This document shows positions 31,859 through 60,297 of a stretch of DNA of 64,000 nt, piece after piece; the first letter of the stretch is position 1; every line of letters starts with the position of its first letter. The position numbers were made by a program, and so were the translations under genes. This stretch comes from Litoditis marina (taxonomy: Eukaryota; Nematoda; Chromadorea; Rhabditida; Rhabditidae): positions 40,075,279-40,139,278 of the forward strand of contig OZ038434.1 in assembly GCA_964036275.1 (NCBI GenBank), in the 5' to 3' direction. The notes under the pieces are model-generated. The model had not been told where the DNA came from. It did not search any database and saw only the letters and a program-made list of their open reading frames with translations.

Positions 31859-32122
31859 TCAAATTTTTGGCAAAATTTCAAAATATAAAATCATTTGGAT
31901 GAATTTTTCAACACGAGTAGGTCGTATTTTTGAGCGTGCACGCCACGCGTGGCAAAAGTTCTCTGTTACCCTGCTTCTCTCAGTTATGTACTCGTTGAAA
32001 TCGCTCAAAATTGTTTGCATTTCTCTTGCTTCCTCAAAAGAATCGTGGTTTATTTCAGTAATAAAACGGTATTTGAAGTTTAATACAGGTCCATCAAGTG
32101 TCTCATCCTTGAATTTTGGCAA
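31859..32122 (-). CDS. Possible unrecognised single-exon fragment
   Basis: An 87-codon open frame with protein-like composition: starts MPKFKDETLDGPVLNFKYRF, then an acidic/helical stretch DSFEEAREMQTILSDFNEY and HAWRARSKIRPTR. The frame stays open upstream for about 15 codons before the first Met. I do not recognise the family and see no adjoining exons, so it may be a chance frame, a lone exon, or a repeat-encoded remnant. Confidence 0.25.
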   Translation of the reverse strand: MPKFKDETLDGPVLNFKYRFITEINHDSFEEAREMQTILSDFNEYITERSRVTENFCHAWRARSKIRPTRVEKFIQMILYFEILPKI

Positions 32123-32228
32123 AAAATGTACTCTGGAAAGAAATATACCCGTTCTTTTCAGATCTGACTTGGGTTAGGAGACTGTGAAATCGCAAACTCT
32201 TCTTTAAAAGCTGCACACTATAATTGAA

Positions 32229-35137
32229 ATGGCACACAAGGGAGATGAATTCGCACGTATGCATCAGGTTAGTTGTAGTCTCTGTATCTGGATGGCTACC
32301 TATAATACTGCGATATTATATAGACTATTTTCGGAACCGGTGGCCGTATTCACCAGTATTGTCGCGGGACACTAAAAAAGAGTTTTCCGCACCTCTGCAT
32401 TTATCTCTTCAGCACACTATTTTTGTGCTCTACCGTAGCGCGAAAAGGTATTTTAGTTTGCCGATAAATGGTGAATACGACCACATAACTGTCAACACTA
32501 GATTCCTATCACGGTGATCGTCCATCCATACAAATGCAAAATGGGGACCTTTAGGATCGAGAAACATGTATGTTTTCATTTTCCAGGAGATCAGCTGGCT
32601 CAAACAGGACAGTGCTTTGATTAGAAATGCCGTTGTGCTCCTCGAGCAAGAGAAGGACAATCTTCGACAAGCCGTTAGAAAGCTTAAGGTATGTGTTCAG
32701 AAGTAGAAGTCCAGAATAGGACCCTATGAATGTGTTTTGAATATGAGAATGGCTCGAAAGAACGCTCAAACTTCCACCCCGAAACATACCCAGACTTTCC
32801 AGTCATCTAGTTGCCGAACTTATGATTCGTTGACTATGGTATAGTTCATATTCAATGCAACTAGGCAACATTTCCAGTTTTGATTGTATTTCCTTGTTTT
32901 CCAAGACTATGTTTCATTCTGTTTTTTTCGTTTTTTCGTAGTTTTTCGCCAAATCCAAGACTATGTTATCGAACCAATACTATTTATTGATTATGTATTA
33001 CTTTATTGATCTTGTATTGTTTAGCTGGAAAACGGTCGTGTCAAGGATAAGGTTAAGAAGATGCAAGTACAAATCAACAAACTGGGCGGAAAGGCAGAAG
33101 ATTCTGATGATGAGGAAGTGGACTATGACGACATCGGCAAGGACTTCATTTTGGTCGGAGGTTCGACAGTTTTACAGTTCCGCACGACATACACATCACT
33201 GCGTTTGTCTGAATTACCAAAGCAAGTAAAAAACGAGCTCTTATTCGGAGCATGTTTTTGTATAAGAATTGCCGAGTTGAAAATTTAACCTGAATTGCAA
33301 GCTAGTCTGGTTTTTGTGAGAATTTGCGAACCGAAAGAAAAACTGTGTTTATAGTAAGTTTTCGGAATTCTTTTTCAGCCGAGGGGGTAGATTCTTTTTA
33401 ACATACAATACAACAAAACAAAAACAAGCTTTATTGGTCCCCCTTCCTTGTCTCCCGTTTTTGGTGTTTTGTGCTGAATTTCGTTTTCCAGGAGCCCAGG
33501 ATCCACTCTCCATTCGATTTGAGTGTACAATCGAGGACTCCAATCACGTACAGCACAAGAGCGCCGAGCGCTACTATTGGTGGGTTATCGAGTTGTTATA
33601 GTTTTCATCTTAAACTAAATACCTTTTATATATACGCAAAATACCCCCAATTTCGAAACTGACTTTCGAATCGCTGTGAAACTTTTTTTACGTATGCTCG
33701 GATAAAATTGCTCGATAGTTTATCTCATGTTTTTAGTCTAATTTCCATTATTTCCTATCTGCTATTTGCTTTTAGTGCGAACATTTTCCAGGTACAAAAT
33801 GGCGGAAAAGTTCAACGACATGGAAACTAGGGATAAAATTCTGAATGCCCCGAATACTCCCAAGGCTGAGGAAGCCATGAAGGAAATCAAGAATTTCGAT
33901 GAGAATGTCTGGAACGAGGTGGGAATCGCCAATTGCTGGAATTTTTTGACAGATTTGCCGTCGAAAAAAGAGTTTTTGGGTTGGCCTATTGATAGAAGTA
34001 GAAAACATCTGAGTACGGCAGTGTCCCAGTTCACGTAGTACGTGGTTTTCAGTAGTTCATGGAGTTAGTTTTCAGTAATAATGGAATCAAGCCTTGAATT
34101 ACTCTCCTAATCGACTACGCTCCAGTTTCGACGTGACCGTTCATTGCTTTTAGGTGAAAATGACGGTCTGGGAGGAAGGTCAAAAGTACAAGCTGGAGCA
34201 GGTCAGATGGATTTCCAACGTACTGCTGGAGACGGGCAACACGTATATTGCCGTTTCGCATCACGACAAGGTAAGTGAAACGATATTTGGATCGTGGCGA
34301 ATAACTACTTGAGAATGGATAGCTGCTAATATTACTATGAATGGCTGTCTTCGAGAAAGTCAATTTAGATTTTATTAGCTGGAAGTGTGTTACTCTGTGA
34401 GCTTCCATTACTTTTGTTTTTTGAAAGAGAACTGTATTCACGATTTCTGATATTCTTTGATTTTCGGATTCTTGATTCCGGAACAATTTGGTAGAACTAA
34501 AATATTCTTTCCAGACCTTCGGCACCGGTTGGCGTAAAAATCGCGAGGAATCGAACAAGCCAATCTTCTGGGACGGCCAAAACCAGGGTGGCAAGTTCCT
34601 CATGCGCTATCGCAAGACGCTGGCACCTACTCATGCTTGGGCTGGCCCGAACGAGAAAGAGGTTGGTAGTTTTATCGTATTTTTCTGTTATTACACAGTT
34701 TACAACACGGATGCATGATATTTGTGAGTGCTATCGCTAGAAGAACTACTATCATGGTTTTGGGTTTCATTTTTCCCATGTTCTCCACAGTTAACCGCCT
34801 TAAATTTGTCTGAGCTATTGTTAGCAGCCTTCAATTTGAATCATCTTGATAATCTCATAAACTTCGAGCAATTCAACTGTGTATTTGGTTATAGGAGACT
34901 CAGCGCAAGATCAGCGAGTTGAAGCGTTTCGTCTGGCGTCGTATCGATCAGGGCGCCCGTCGTGGCGGCATGGGCGGTGGTCGCGGAATTCGTGGCGGTC
35001 GCGGTGGTGGCAGAGGGGGAGGACTGAATGGGGGAGAGACTTCGGCTGCACCCGGCGGTTACCCTGCTCGTCACTCGGGTGGTGGCGGAGCCTATGCTGC
35101 TGGTGGTGACAGAGGTTATTCGGCATTCCACAAGTAG
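32229..35137 (+). CDS. NADAR-domain protein with coiled coil and RGG tail
   Basis: Eight exons: 32229-32267, 32587-32688, 33025-33160, 33492-33579, 33792-33918, 34154-34270, 34515-34661, 34895-35137. Phases agree, giving 332 residues. Residues ~14-73 form a charged heptad-like helix (SWLKQDSALIRNAVVLLEQE, LENGRVKDKVKKMQVQINKL). An acidic stretch follows (EDSDDEEVDYDD). Residues ~93-235 match the NADAR (DUF1768/YbiA) fold pattern: DPLSIRFECTIED, KSAERYYWYKMAEKF, NVWNEVKMTVW, VLLETGNTYIAVSHHDKTFG, GQNQGGKFLMRYRKTLAP. NADAR enzymes cleave N-glycosidic bonds, including ADP-ribose from guanine bases in DNA/RNA. The usual LSN and WG positions read LSI and FG here, so activity is uncertain. Residues ~271-332 are Gly/Arg-rich (RRGGMGGGRGIRGGRGGGRG), an RGG box that normally binds RNA and is arginine-methylated. 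The domain combination is seen; the joint function is inferred. Confidence 0.78.
32345..32495. repeat. GTGGCCGTATTCACC inverted-repeat element
   Basis: Left GGTGGCCGTATTCACCAGTA, right AAATGGTGAATACGACCAC; inner GCACACTATTTTTGTGC is a small hairpin. Lies in intron 1 of the NADAR gene. Related to 25076-25190 and, by its ends, to 44135-44365. Confidence 0.75.
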
Positions 35138-35577
35138 TTCTATGTGTCCCACTTCTAATTTGAATGAGCTATTTGTTGGTTTAACGTTCTGATTCAGCTA
35201 TTGTTAGCAAATTTGCAAACATTTCACAAATAGTCAACCACTACAAATTTGATCTATTGTAGATGATGCTCATAATAATGTTTCCCCTCCTTTTTTAAAG
35301 AAAGCATGCAACGGATTCCCGTCAAATGTGTGTACATATATAAAGTAGCCCACACAAGCGTTTCTTCACCATTTCTTTTTCTTCTATTTAATGTGGTGTT
35401 TTATTTTTGCACTCAACTGTCCCACAGTTAGTCCGTTGATTTTCAAATGTGCAACTATTTTCGAGTTAATAAAACGTTCAAGCTTTTATTCTAAAATAAA
35501 GATGAACCAACCGGGCAACAAACAATCATATTTACAAAATCAAAATATCGAGATATCAAATCTGAAACACCACGTGA

Positions 35578-53520
<17,943 letters not shown>

Positions 53521-54038
53521 CAAATTTATCTAGAAATCGTCTCAATTATTTGAAATACGTGCAGGGACCGGAAAACTACCATTCAACGAAAAAAATAACG
53601 TCATTTAACTTGTTATGGCTCATTTTTCTGTAAATAAAACATGCAACACGAAAGAGCCAGATCAGTAAGACTCACTCCAGAAACTAAATAGCTGAATATT
53701 TCGTAAATAGGACACCTAACTAAGAATCACCCTGAACTGCGCGAAGTCGAATTCGAATTCGACTATATTTTTTTCATGAAAAAAAGTTTGCCGGCGGTGA
53801 CAGCTCTCGTCGCGCCAAAATTGTTCTGCGCAGTTAGCTTGGTAACTTTTAAATGACACTTTTAGTCCATTTTGTATGTCACGCAGACTTTTTGAATTTG
53901 AATTTTTGAAACTTTTAAAAATTGTGCGACGTTTATCTTCGCAGCTTCTTTTTTCTGTGTTGATGTATCAGTCTAATTAGGTTGTTACCATTTATAGAAG
54001 ATTTTTGTAGCTGGTTCGTCACCTGTCATTGTTTTCAG
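53521..54038. promoter_or_regulatory. Shared promoter region of CUL4 and PCID2
   Basis: The start codons of cullin-4 (minus) and PCID2 (plus) are 518 bases apart, head to head. TTTTCAG lies directly before the PCID2 start codon, so a 5' UTR intron is likely. The word GAATTCGAATTCGAC at about 53751-53762 is a small palindrome. No TATA box is evident. A bidirectional promoter is inferred from spacing alone. Confidence 0.5.
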
Positions 54039-57000
54039 ATGTCCGCTTCGGGATATACGGCACGATTTCATAATCTGTCAGATTATTTTCGTACCATTGA
54101 CCAACTGATCAGTAGGGAGAGCTGGACTTCATCCCAAGAAGTAGCCAAACTGATCTCGCTGCAAGGACCACATGTCTCCCTACCGTTTCTCCACGTAAGT
54201 GATCGACTTCCTTTTGTCTGTGTTTGGAATAGGTGAAAAGGTAAAATCAACCGTCACTGAATGTTATCTAACTACAACACATTATCATTCTATTATCTGT
54301 GCACAGGTGATTTTTCGGTCATGTGTGTGTTATGTCTGTATGCATTCTGGTGACTGCATTCGAAACATCCGTGAAAGTCACCATTCACCAAAAGTTTCTC
54401 TCGAACCAAACTAGTTCAAAAAGCTTTTGTTGTTCTATCAGTTTGGGTCATACACCGGTAAATTTGTCCGAGTGACCACAAAATTGTGAACAACTGACTA
54501 CTTTTTCGCCAATATCGGGATAAATTTTTCATGAAATTTTGATAAGTTTCACATATTGTGCAGATGGTAAAATGGACTACTTCCCGTATACTAATCACAC
54601 CTTACCTTACTCCGTGTTTAGTTTGGGTGCAGAATACAGTTCTCTGTTTTCAGATTGAAAGTTACGGAAATAGGCGGGATCGGTCCTTCATAGAAGACGA
54701 AGCCTTCGATCAGCTGCTGTGTCTACATCTTCATGTTCTTTATCACCTGAAAGTCAGCAATAACTACGAGGCTGCTTACACAGTCCACACACAAGTGAGA
54801 AGTGTTCATACTCCAGTAATATTGTTGGAATAGTCAGACAACTTTTAAAATTAACTCGTTTCTGCTTGAAATCGACATGGGCAACATTGCTCTTTTAGAC
54901 CTAAGTTTGTAAATAGTGATGTATCTGAATTGAAAAATGTTTCTGTAAAATAGGCCCACCTTACAACAACCCAACAAGTACTGCCACACGCTTGGCCCCA
55001 CATAATTAAAATTACACCAGTAATGTATGAGTTTCCGTCTTGAAGAAATAATTCACTAGTGACTACCACACTTTCCCTTATTCTGTACCTCTTGGTTTTA
55101 TTTTTTTAAACAGCGAGAGTTTTTTATTACTTAAATGGTTACTTTGCATGTTAGCGTGATAGCATGGATCCCACTATGGTAATTTCTATGTTTGAGTTTT
55201 ACATTTATTCAGTGAATTTCAGATGATGCAAACGTTCAATAAGGAGGTGTTACAAAAGAAGAAAGAAGAGAATTGGTTCATGCCGATTTTCTACCAGCTG
55301 TGTTCGGATCTTCGACGGGTGGCCAAAATGGTGAGTGTTTGTGGAATGCTGAAATTAGTGGTGTTTCCTCAAGTAGTTGGCATTCCATCACCTTATGTAT
55401 GATATCAACTTCTCTGTTATTAATTTGAGGACAAAAAATATATTGTTTCCGTACTGCAGTGGAGCTGTCCGAATAGTCGGAAATATAAAAAAGGTCTCTT
55501 CTCGCCAATATCGGAACATTTGACTATTTTGGATGCAAAATCAAGAATTGTCACGTGTTTAATTCTAAAAACGGACTCCCTGTCGATTAGATGTATCTTA
55601 CTAGTGTTTGATGAAATTATTTCTAGGCGGACGAGCTAACAGAAAAAGAGGACGAAGAAGAAGAAGTGGAAAACGCCTCCTCCTACTACGAACAGTGTGC
55701 AAAGTACATTATGGAGTGCTACAGGCCCTGTGTATCTGATGTGTCAGTTTTATTAGTCTTTTGTTTTAACTTTATTCATATCTATTGTTCATTGCTTCAT
55801 TCTCGAAACCGCGGGAAAATTGAAGTATCGCCCCCCACTTTAGTTGAGTCCCCCCGTAGCACTTCAACCCCCCACCCAAGCTAAAACCTGAAAATCTAGG
55901 AGAGGGGGGGGGGTCAAAAATCAACTTCGACATTTACTATTTACCCCCCACCTGGGTCGGCGGGGGGTAGAACTTCAATGGTGGGGGTCAAACTGAACTT
56001 CAATACCGGAAATGTTTACTTTTTACCCCCCACCCTCAAACTTTTGTATTGCAGGTGATAAATTGAATTATAACCCCCCGGTGGGGGGGGGGGGGTCAAA
56101 CTACAATTCCCCAAACGCAATACCAATTCAGAAAGGTGGGGGGGTAAAAAGTCAATGTTCCCGAAACCGCTTTGGGTCACCGTATTAAAAGAATAAAAAC
56201 TGCCAAAGTGCTGAAAAACAACACTATTTGACTTTATTTTGTGCGCTTTTCTCTCTAAAATGGAATTTCTATGTGACATTTGGGAACGGACAGCGTTTTG
56301 ATGTTGGGGTTGCATGATAGTTCGTTGCTTTCTGGAAAAATTTTTAAGAAAGGAGGAGAGTGTATATTTCATTATGAGCCGTTAAAGTATTGAAAAGAGC
56401 CAACGTAATCTATGTTTTTTCAGACGGGCGGATCCATCAACAACCAAGAAGATTGCAGTCTTGAATTTGACGAATCAATTGTTCCGGATATATTTTAAGG
56501 TTTGCTGTGCTCTTCAACATTTCAACTCATTTGGCGTAACAGCCACATGATTTCAACACAGTTTGCGAGACTTAATTTAATCATAATTTAGTATATTTCG
56601 AAATTTTTTTAATGTATTTCAATTTTGGGCACGTGGTATACATGTCCTAATAGAGTATGGCCATATGTTGTTGCTTGTTGTTACATAATAAGATACCATC
56701 GAGTGAGTTCAATATAGGGTGCGCTTCTTCCAGAGCAGACCTATACTTATTCCGGATCCCAGTGTATTTGTAGTTTCATCAATCATCACGCCGTTTTTCG
56801 GTCAAAATCAAAATCCATGAATTAGGGCGCGTATCGACATCAAACTACAACGATGATTTGTTCATTTCCTATATACAGTTAGTGGGTTATTCGATTTACT
56901 TATTTGTTTGCATCTTGCATGCATGTTTTGCAGATCAACAAGCTGAATCTTCTGAAACCACTCATCCGTGCAATAGATGGCTCGGGTCCTTTTTACAACG

Positions 57001-59648
57001 AGTTCTCCATGGCAGATAAAGTGAGTTATTATTAGAGTTTCTGTTGTCTATAATTGTTTGTCCTCTGAGGATAATTGGTAAACGTACTATAGGTTGTGTT
57101 GAGAAAAGTGTGAAATTGACTTTGTTGTTATTCGGGTGAATACTACCACTATTATCTATCCAATGCCAATCAGCTATCCAAGCTGCATGACCTTATTTAG
57201 CTGCATTATTTAGAAAAAATGATTACCAAACTTGTGGTTAGGTCAGCCAGAAATCGGGTTAGTTCTATAGAATCGGTCTGTTTTCTGTGAATTTTGTGCA
57301 GCGCACAGTGCGTAGAACAGTGGAAAGTACGGTTAATTGGTTAATTCCAACATTTGTTTTCAGGTTACCTACAATTACTTTTTGGGAAGGAAAGCCATGT
57401 TCGATTCCAATCTTCCACTCGGTTAGTTTCATTTCTCGCTGTGTGTCTATTTCTCACAATGGTAGAAAGGCTCATATGAGTAGAGATTGTGGTATGTGAT
57501 AATTCTGACTAGTGGCATTCGAACTTTTCACATTCAGCAGCGGCTGTGTTCTGTAAGCTCGAACTAAAATAGACAAATCTATATTTGAATGAGGGATTGT
57601 GTCCCATCTTGCTCACTGGCTACATGAATTTCGACTGTGCGAAACAGTATGACATTCGCACGAATTGCAGCTGCTTATACCCAAATTCCATGTAATAGGT
57701 GGATTTTGGACACGTTATATTTGAATCGCTATTCGAAAACTGTACATGCAAATCGACAGAAATTGTTACACTCTCTGTGTTTCTAGCGGAGAAGTCTCTG
57801 TCGTACGCGTTTCGCAACTGTCCGCAGGAGTCGCTGGCCAATAAACGTCTCATTTTGATCTACCTGATCCCGGTGAAAATGTTCCTCGGTCACATGCCGA
57901 CAGTACAGTTACTACACAAGTACCAGCTGGACGATTTTCATGAGGTATAATTATAATAACAACAATAATAAGTTTATTCCTGCTAGGTTCAGTATTCAAG
58001 TACAAGCAGATGAAACTGCATCTTGAATGTCCCACTACCTGAATGGCTGCAGGCAGCTCTTATAACTTATAAACACTCAAAGGTTCTTGTAAACTTTCTT
58101 GTAAGTTGTAAAGTACAAGTTACAGGTTGTGGAGGCGGTGAAGTCTGGTAACCTGGCCCGTCTGGACCGGGCCCTCTCGGAACACGAGGAGTTCTTCATA
58201 AGCTGCGGCATATTCCTCATGTTGGAGAAGTTGCGAGGCATCACCTTCCGCACACTTTTCAAGAAAATGTCAGTAGATTTAGAATATAATGACGTAATAA
58301 TGATCGTTGACGCCAATGTTGCAGCCGTGTAGTATTTCGTTTATAGAATAACACACAAATCACACTACAAACTGTTTTTAGATGAAAAATAATAAGAACA
58401 TCTATTGAATATCTAGTGAGTGGGATTCAACTAGTATGTGCTTCCTGCTTCCATATCGTATCTACAGGCATTTCAAACCTCATACTTCCCAACTAGTAAA
58501 ACTAGTGTAAACTAGTGTAAACCTGTAAAAACAGCAAAACTAGTATTTGCCTTCAGATGCTCTCTACTGGGTACCCACATGGTTTCTCTCTGCAGTAGCT
58601 TGCACAAATTGGACGCCCACTTTTTGATGATTTATTTTATTTTATAACTAGTGTGAAGCTACACTGTAAAGATAAAACCGGCGTTCTACTACAGTGGCGA
58701 CACCGTACTACTGCCGTTTTACTGGTAGTGTTACTGCAGTATCACCAGTCGTAAAACGGTAGTAGTACAGTGTCGCTACTGCAGTAAAACGCCAGTAAAG
58801 CTGTAGTTCAACTGCAGTAAAACAGCAGTGAAATTATTTTTTTATAAAACAAAATTTAATTATCATTTCATGGCACCTCTAGTATCTAGTCCTCACGTAC
58901 TAAATACTAAGTTCGCTTCAGAGGTGAAAAGTACCTCAAACTTGGGTAATTAAACCGAAAACAGCCAGAAGCCGGCAGACAACTCTCGCAGACATCCGTA
59001 TCTAGTATAGGTATCTCGTGTGGTATTAGATAATTAGTTCATTTCTGAGATTACTTGAGATACATCACCGATTTACTGGTAGTAATCGTGATTCAACGTT
59101 ACCACTAGTTTACCACTGAATCGCGGGACGTTTACGACCATATCACCACAGTTTAACTGTTACTACCGTTCTACCAGTGTCTTAACTGCTAGAAGTTCCT
59201 ATGCTAGTATTCACTCTTGAATCCTCGGTGCTGGTGAAACTAGTGTAGAACGCTCTACTGCCCTTATGATTAAATTTTTCCTGTATTCAAACGAGTGTAA
59301 ACCTACAAAACAACTATTCGCTTCTAGATCCTCCCTACTGGGTACCCATATGGTCCCCCTGGCCGCTTTCCTCGACATGTTGCGATATCTGGGAGTGGAT
59401 GACGTAGATGAGGATGAACTGGAGTGCATTGTGGCCAATCTCATTGCCGAGGTCGGTTTCAGAATATAATAATTATACATTTATTCGCGATTCGACGCGT
59501 GACTTCTGTGATCTACTTCACCATCGCACTCTTATTCATCTTATATTTTTTTCAGAAAAAGATCAAAGGCTACATCTCACATCAACACAAGAAGCTGGTC
59601 ATCAGCAAGCAGAATCCCTTCCCCGCCCTCTCGTCCATCCATGCATGA
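54039..59648 (+). CDS. PCID2: PCI domain-containing protein 2 (TREX-2 / mRNA export)
   Basis: Eleven exons: 54039-54194, 54654-54794, 55223-55330, 55627-55742, 56424-56499, 56934-57020, 57364-57421, 57787-57944, 58126-58268, 59328-59451, 59556-59648. Phases agree, giving 419 residues (human 399). PCID2 is the Thp1 homologue that, with GANP/Sac3 and DSS1, forms TREX-2 at nuclear pores. Diagnostic words: [110 protein letters not shown], and the C-terminal [20 protein letters not shown] with PFPALSS. The PCI winged-helix domain spans about residues 200-395. An acidic insert ([10 protein letters not shown]) is in exon 4. A decayed copy of the start of exon 10 lies upstream of a foldback element in the same intron. 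Confidence 0.96.
54448..54610. repeat. CCAGTAAGG/CCGAATAG element
   Basis: Left CATACACCGGTAAATTTGTC, right ACTAATCACACCTTACC, centre GATAAGTTTCACATATTG. Diverged copy in PCID2 intron 1. Confidence 0.65.
55452..55612. repeat. CCAGTAAGG/CCGAATAG element
   Basis: Left TACTGCAGTGGAGCTGTCCG and AATAGTCGG, right CGATTAGATGTATCTTACTAG, centre AATTGTCACGTGTTTAATTC (short pieces). PCID2 intron 3, ending just before exon 4. Confidence 0.7.
55800..56170. repeat. CCCCCCAC/GGGGGG-rich block
   Basis: PCID2 intron 4 holds a run of C-runs and G-runs (CCCCCCACTT, CCCCCCACCC, GGGGGGGGGTCAAA, GGGGGGGTAAAAAG) between GAAACCGCGGGAAAATTGAA and TTCCCGAAACCGC. Words such as ACTTCAA recur between the runs. G-runs on both strands could form quadruplex or hairpin structures. 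Non-coding; element type unknown. Confidence 0.7.
56755..56855. repeat. GTAGTTTGATC-family element
   Basis: CCAGTGTATTTGTAGTTTCATC and CGACATCAAACTACAACGATG face each other (short pieces). PCID2 intron 5. Confidence 0.65.
58553..58605 (+). pseudogene. Decayed copy of the start of PCID2 exon 10
   Basis: CTTCAGATGCTCTCTACTGG and GTACCCACATGGT match the true exon 10 start CTTCTAGATCCTCCCTACTG and GTACCCATATGGT at 59321-59352. Upstream intron sequence (AGTGTAAACCTGTAAAAACA versus AGTGTAAACCTACAAAACA) was copied too. The copy keeps an AG acceptor but its frame soon meets a stop. The 542-base foldback element lies between copy and original. Confidence 0.85.
58662..59203 (-). repeat. Foldback/MITE-like element, copy 2
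   Basis: The reverse complement of 115-696 with few differences. Ends are CACTGTAAAGATAAAACCGG and CTAGAAGTTCCTATG. GCTA occurs just outside both ends (AGCTA|CACTG and CCTAT|GCTAG), a possible 4-base target duplication. PCID2 intron 9. Confidence 0.8.
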
Positions 59649-60039
59649 TCATCTGTCACAACGTGTTTATTTAAATGCTTTATTACGAGTATTGGAGATC
59701 ATAAATATGTATATTATATACAATTGTGAAATGTGATGTTGTTTGAGCGGCGGCAGACAAGAGGAAGAGACTAGATAAAGGACACTAATGTGGGAAAAGC
59801 TATGAACAACAATCGCTTATAAAACAATTTACATGCCCTAATTTGAGAATAGAAAAAGATAATTTTCTGAAATTATAACTCATGCAACCAAATCCAAATA
59901 CAAGTCACAAACTCCAAATACGTTGAACAAAAATAGTACACATTGTGTGGTCCAAACTGATTGTTTCACAGTTGGTTGACGCTTCAGATTCGACTCAAAA
60001 CAAACGAGAGAATTCTAGTAAATGGCACTGCGTTACAGG

Positions 60040-60175
60040 TACAACTAACGGAGTTCTCGGTTCGGACAACCCTACCGCTTTTCAGACAAAGCGGTGAATG
60101 TTTAGCAACGTCTTCTATGATAACCTCGAACTCTGTATGTAAGGTTAACCAGAAACCCGGTTAGTTGCGAAATTG
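60040..60175. repeat. GGTTACC-family element, copy 5
   Basis: Diverged: CTCGGTTCGGACAACCCTAC, then AAGGTTAACCAGAAACCCGG and TTAGTTGCGAAATTGGCCCC. Lies between the convergent PCID2 and palmitoyltransferase genes. Confidence 0.45.
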
Positions 60176-60297
60176 GCCCCACTAATGTCCTACAGACTCT
60201 CACAGTTATAATTTTCACAAGTACACTAAACAAAACTATATATTTTCTCGTAGAATCATACAGTAAGAGTCTGTGTAGGACTTAAAACACTATGCAT

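Larger units (their letters stand above)
29983..32228. other. Divergent intergenic region, LAMP to NADAR gene
   Basis: About 2.2 kb between two head-to-head genes, so promoters of both should lie here. Contents seen: a tandem duplication at 31155-31250 (unit AACAGTCGTGTTGATACCCG onward, ~47 bases), a 200-bp element at 31590-31760, and a minus-strand open frame at 31859-32122. No TATA-like box can be assigned with confidence. Confidence 0.5.
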
